In this document: positions 49,778 through 51,146 of the stretch, one piece after another | Position numbering within the stretch: position 1 is the first letter of the stretch | Layout: the number at the start of each line of letters is the position of its first letter | Assembly (NCBI RefSeq): GCF_009882975.1 | Contig: NZ_WTUX01000003.1 | Location: forward strand, 12,527-63,672 | DNA: 51,146 bases | Reading direction: 5' to 3' | Source: Maritimibacter harenae | GTDB taxonomy: Bacteria; Pseudomonadota; Alphaproteobacteria; Rhodobacterales; Rhodobacteraceae | Position numbers and translations under genes: made by a program | The notes under the pieces: model-generated | Told to the model about the DNA's origin: nothing | Seen by the model: the letters and a program-made list of their open reading frames with translations, nothing else | Databases searched by the model: none

Positions 49778-50099
49778 GAGACGCCTACGGCACAGACCAA
49801 TGTTATCACCCTGGCATCGTCGACGCACTAAGCACGATCCTCGCCGTCACGGAGCGAACATCAACCAAGCCGACTGGTCTTGACTCCTGATACTGATCAG
49901 AAATGAGTGCGAAATTTTTGGGGTTCCGTTATTTGAGCCGGCCGGACATGATTTCTATCCTGTTGCTCCAGTTGTAGCGCAGCTTGCCGTATCTGCGCGC
50001 GAGCGGCGATTAAAGGCGGCGAGCGTACTTCGCTAGCGCAGGCGGAACATGCGCGACACATTCCCAAATCGCATGAAGGGCCTCGCCGGAGCCGCGTGA
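49778..50099. other. gene-poor junction after ABC operon
   Basis: After the LivF stop, AGGAGACGCCT leads into ACGGCACAGACCAATG and a short open frame (AQTNVITLASSTH, stop). It looks like the first codons of a lost gene whose ATG became ACG. The only other recognisable item is the transposase scrap at 49929-49997. Confidence 0.35.
49929..49997 (-). pseudogene. IS5-family transposase remnant
   Basis: On the minus strand 49997-49929 reads RRYGKLRYNWSNRIEIMSGR, then LK and a stop. This matches the conserved C-terminal R-Y-RRNRIE-MFGRLK block of IS5/IS427-type transposases, which ends the catalytic domain. The preceding and following transposase sequence is not seen. It is a short relic, useful as a sign of past insertion at the right border. 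Confidence 0.6.
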
Positions 50100-50580
50100 T
50101 CATTGCCGATCGCCCCCGCCATTCGTCCTTGCGATGTCGTCCGCGATGGTCTCCCGAAGCCAGTCGCGAAACGCGACGAGCGGCGGGTAGTTCTCCATCT
50201 GCTGCTGGTAGACCAGGTATCCGACGCTACGCGACTTAACCGCCATGTCGGAAACCGTTACCAGCCGACCCTTGGCGAGGTCGTTTTTGATCAGTTGGAC
50301 CGGCGCGAGCGCGATGCCTAGTCCGCGTGATACCGTCTGCAGGAACATCGTGTAGTTCTCGAACGTGAGCAGAGGGCGGGACCGCAGCCCGGGCAGAGCT
50401 GGGATCTCGAAAAGGCTCGCCCAGATGACGCGTTCGGTGACGTGCAGCAGAACGTGGGTCTGGCGGAGCATGTCCTTGTCGTCGGCAAGCACGGCTTCGG
50501 CAATTTCAGGTGTCGCGATGGCGCGAAGATCCAGTTGGATCAGCCGTTCTCAACGAGCACCCCCCCCCCCCGGAACTTCT
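50100..50580 (-). pseudogene. LysR-family regulator remnant (GcvA-like)
   Basis: The last 130 or so residues of a LysR effector domain are readable: VTERVIWASLFEIPALPGLR, LLTFENYTMFLQTVSRGLGI followed by ALAPVQLI, and YPPLVAFRDWLRETI. Upstream the frame continues as LIQLDLRAIATPEIAEAVLA but meets a TGA beside a run of 12 cytosines (50560-50571). No helix-turn-helix is found in any frame beyond it. The gene is therefore broken, or the homopolymer length is misread. It would be divergent from the VanB-like gene, the position expected for that gene's regulator. Confidence 0.65.
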
Positions 50581-50971
50581 CAATGACGGCAGGAAGGATG
50601 CCGGGGCCGGAGCGAGGTTGCGAGGGGAATGCGGGTCGAGAATTCGACCGTGACGTCCGGGTGAACGTCTTCGGCCTCAAACGATCCCTCGTCGCACCGT
50701 TCGACCGCATGATCGACGATGACGCCATCTGGTCGTCCCGCTTCGACTTCGTGATGGTGCGCACGGGCACAGAAGCACTGTGATATGGACTTGCCCGGGT
50801 TTTGCGGAGAGCGTTTTCAGGTCAAAGGGTAGCAACTGAAAAGCGAACACATAGGCGGAAACAACTTTTCCATAACTCTTGACAACAAATTAGCAATCTA
50901 AATATATGTTCTCTGGCGCCCACGATCCGTATGACACGGGGTTCGGCGGGAGCGCTTGAAGGAGGTGGTTC
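50581..50971. promoter_or_regulatory. upstream region of the reductase gene
   Basis: Most of this stretch has no confident gene; fragments in either strand are ambiguous. A plausible sigma-70 promoter, TTGACA (50879-50884) with TATATG (50903-50908) at 18-bp spacing, points to the reductase at 50972. Confidence 0.5.
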
Positions 50972-51146
50972 ATGACCGATCTGACCATGCGCGTCGAAGC
51001 TCGGCGGCCGTTGACCGAGCAGATTTGCGAATTCACGCTCGCTCCTTTGGACGGTGCCGAGCTGCCGACGTTCGAGCCCGGGGCGCACGTGACGATAGAG
51101 ACGCCATCGAAGGCGATGCGCCGGTATTCGCTGATCAATGATGGCA
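50972..51146 (+). CDS. VanB-like oxidoreductase (Rieske oxygenase reductase), partial
   Basis: The 58 visible residues start MTDLTMRVEARRPLTEQICE. They include FEPGAHVTIETPSKAMRRYS, the FMN/FAD-binding RxYS motif of ferredoxin-reductase-type proteins such as vanillate O-demethylase reductase VanB and phthalate dioxygenase reductase. These pass electrons from NADH to a Rieske oxygenase that demethylates or hydroxylates aromatics. An ideal AAGGAGGTGG ribosome site precedes ATG 50972. The 3' end and any partner oxygenase lie beyond the window. It supports an aromatic-demethylation theme with a second, oxygen-dependent route. Confidence 0.85.
   Translation, partial: MTDLTMRVEARRPLTEQICEFTLAPLDGAELPTFEPGAHVTIETPSKAMRRYSLINDG

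Noticed and set aside
50442-50783. Plus-strand 113-codon frame ending FDFVMVRTGTEAL
   Set aside because: It overlaps the LysR remnant antisense, includes the poly-C tract, lacks a ribosome site and shows no family motif.

Overview
The window looks like an accessory catabolic island from an alphaproteobacterium, most probably a marine Rhodobacteraceae (Roseobacter-type). The inference rests on high G+C, two TRAP transporters, the protein flavour of the regulators and enzymes, and dense operons with ATGA or TGATG overlaps. I see no rRNA, tRNA, CRISPR array or housekeeping gene. The left edge holds an IS3-type transposase end. The right edge holds an IS5-type transposase scrap, a decayed LysR gene and the start of a VanB-like reductase. 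Both edges therefore look like rearranged accessory DNA.

Layout. 0-2.4 kb: IS3 end, two small paralogous coiled-coil proteins, and a LysR regulator. 2.4-25.8 kb (module A): an IclR regulator and a set of operons carrying a LigM/DesA-like (GcvT-fold) demethylase, a GMC alcohol oxidase or dehydrogenase, a secreted SMP-30-like propeller protein, a DUF3237 protein, an MmgE/PrpD protein, an aldehyde dehydrogenase plus an NTF2-like protein, and a CoA ligase/thiolase/FadJ-like/quinone reductase/thioesterase operon. It also has two enoyl-CoA hydratases, a BKACE enzyme, an SDR and a TRAP transporter. 25.8-37 kb (module B): two LysR regulators, a 2,4'-dihydroxyacetophenone-dioxygenase-like cupin, an NTF2-like protein, a second GMC enzyme, a second aldehyde dehydrogenase, an NmrA-like reductase, a second LigM-like protein and two aldehyde dehydrogenase pseudogenes. 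37-43 kb (module C): LuxR-type regulator, third LigM-like protein, NTF2-like protein and second TRAP transporter. 43-49.8 kb (module D): GntR regulator, fourth LigM-like protein and a complete branched-chain-type ABC importer.

How it may work. Each module pairs a tetrahydrofolate-dependent-type demethylase with its own regulator, and modules A, C and D also have their own importer. Module A supplies what is needed to oxidise a primary alcohol side chain to an acid, activate it to a CoA thioester and shorten it by beta-oxidation. The family mix (LigM-like, GMC, ALDH, DUF3237, NTF2-fold, DAD-like cupin, VanB-like) resembles catabolism of methoxylated lignin-derived aromatics, possibly biaryls. 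No ring-cleavage enzyme and no C1-folate recycling genes are in the window, so the substrate is inferred, not shown.

The strongest regulatory signal is a 15-bp palindrome (consensus TTCCRTTNARTGGRA). It occurs thirteen times, almost always as a pair with centres exactly 20 bp apart, at every module A promoter and nowhere in modules B-D that I found. It is best explained as the operator of the local IclR protein. The same pattern suggests that a previously unrecognised 46-residue ORF is the first cistron of the GMC1/LigM-1 operon.
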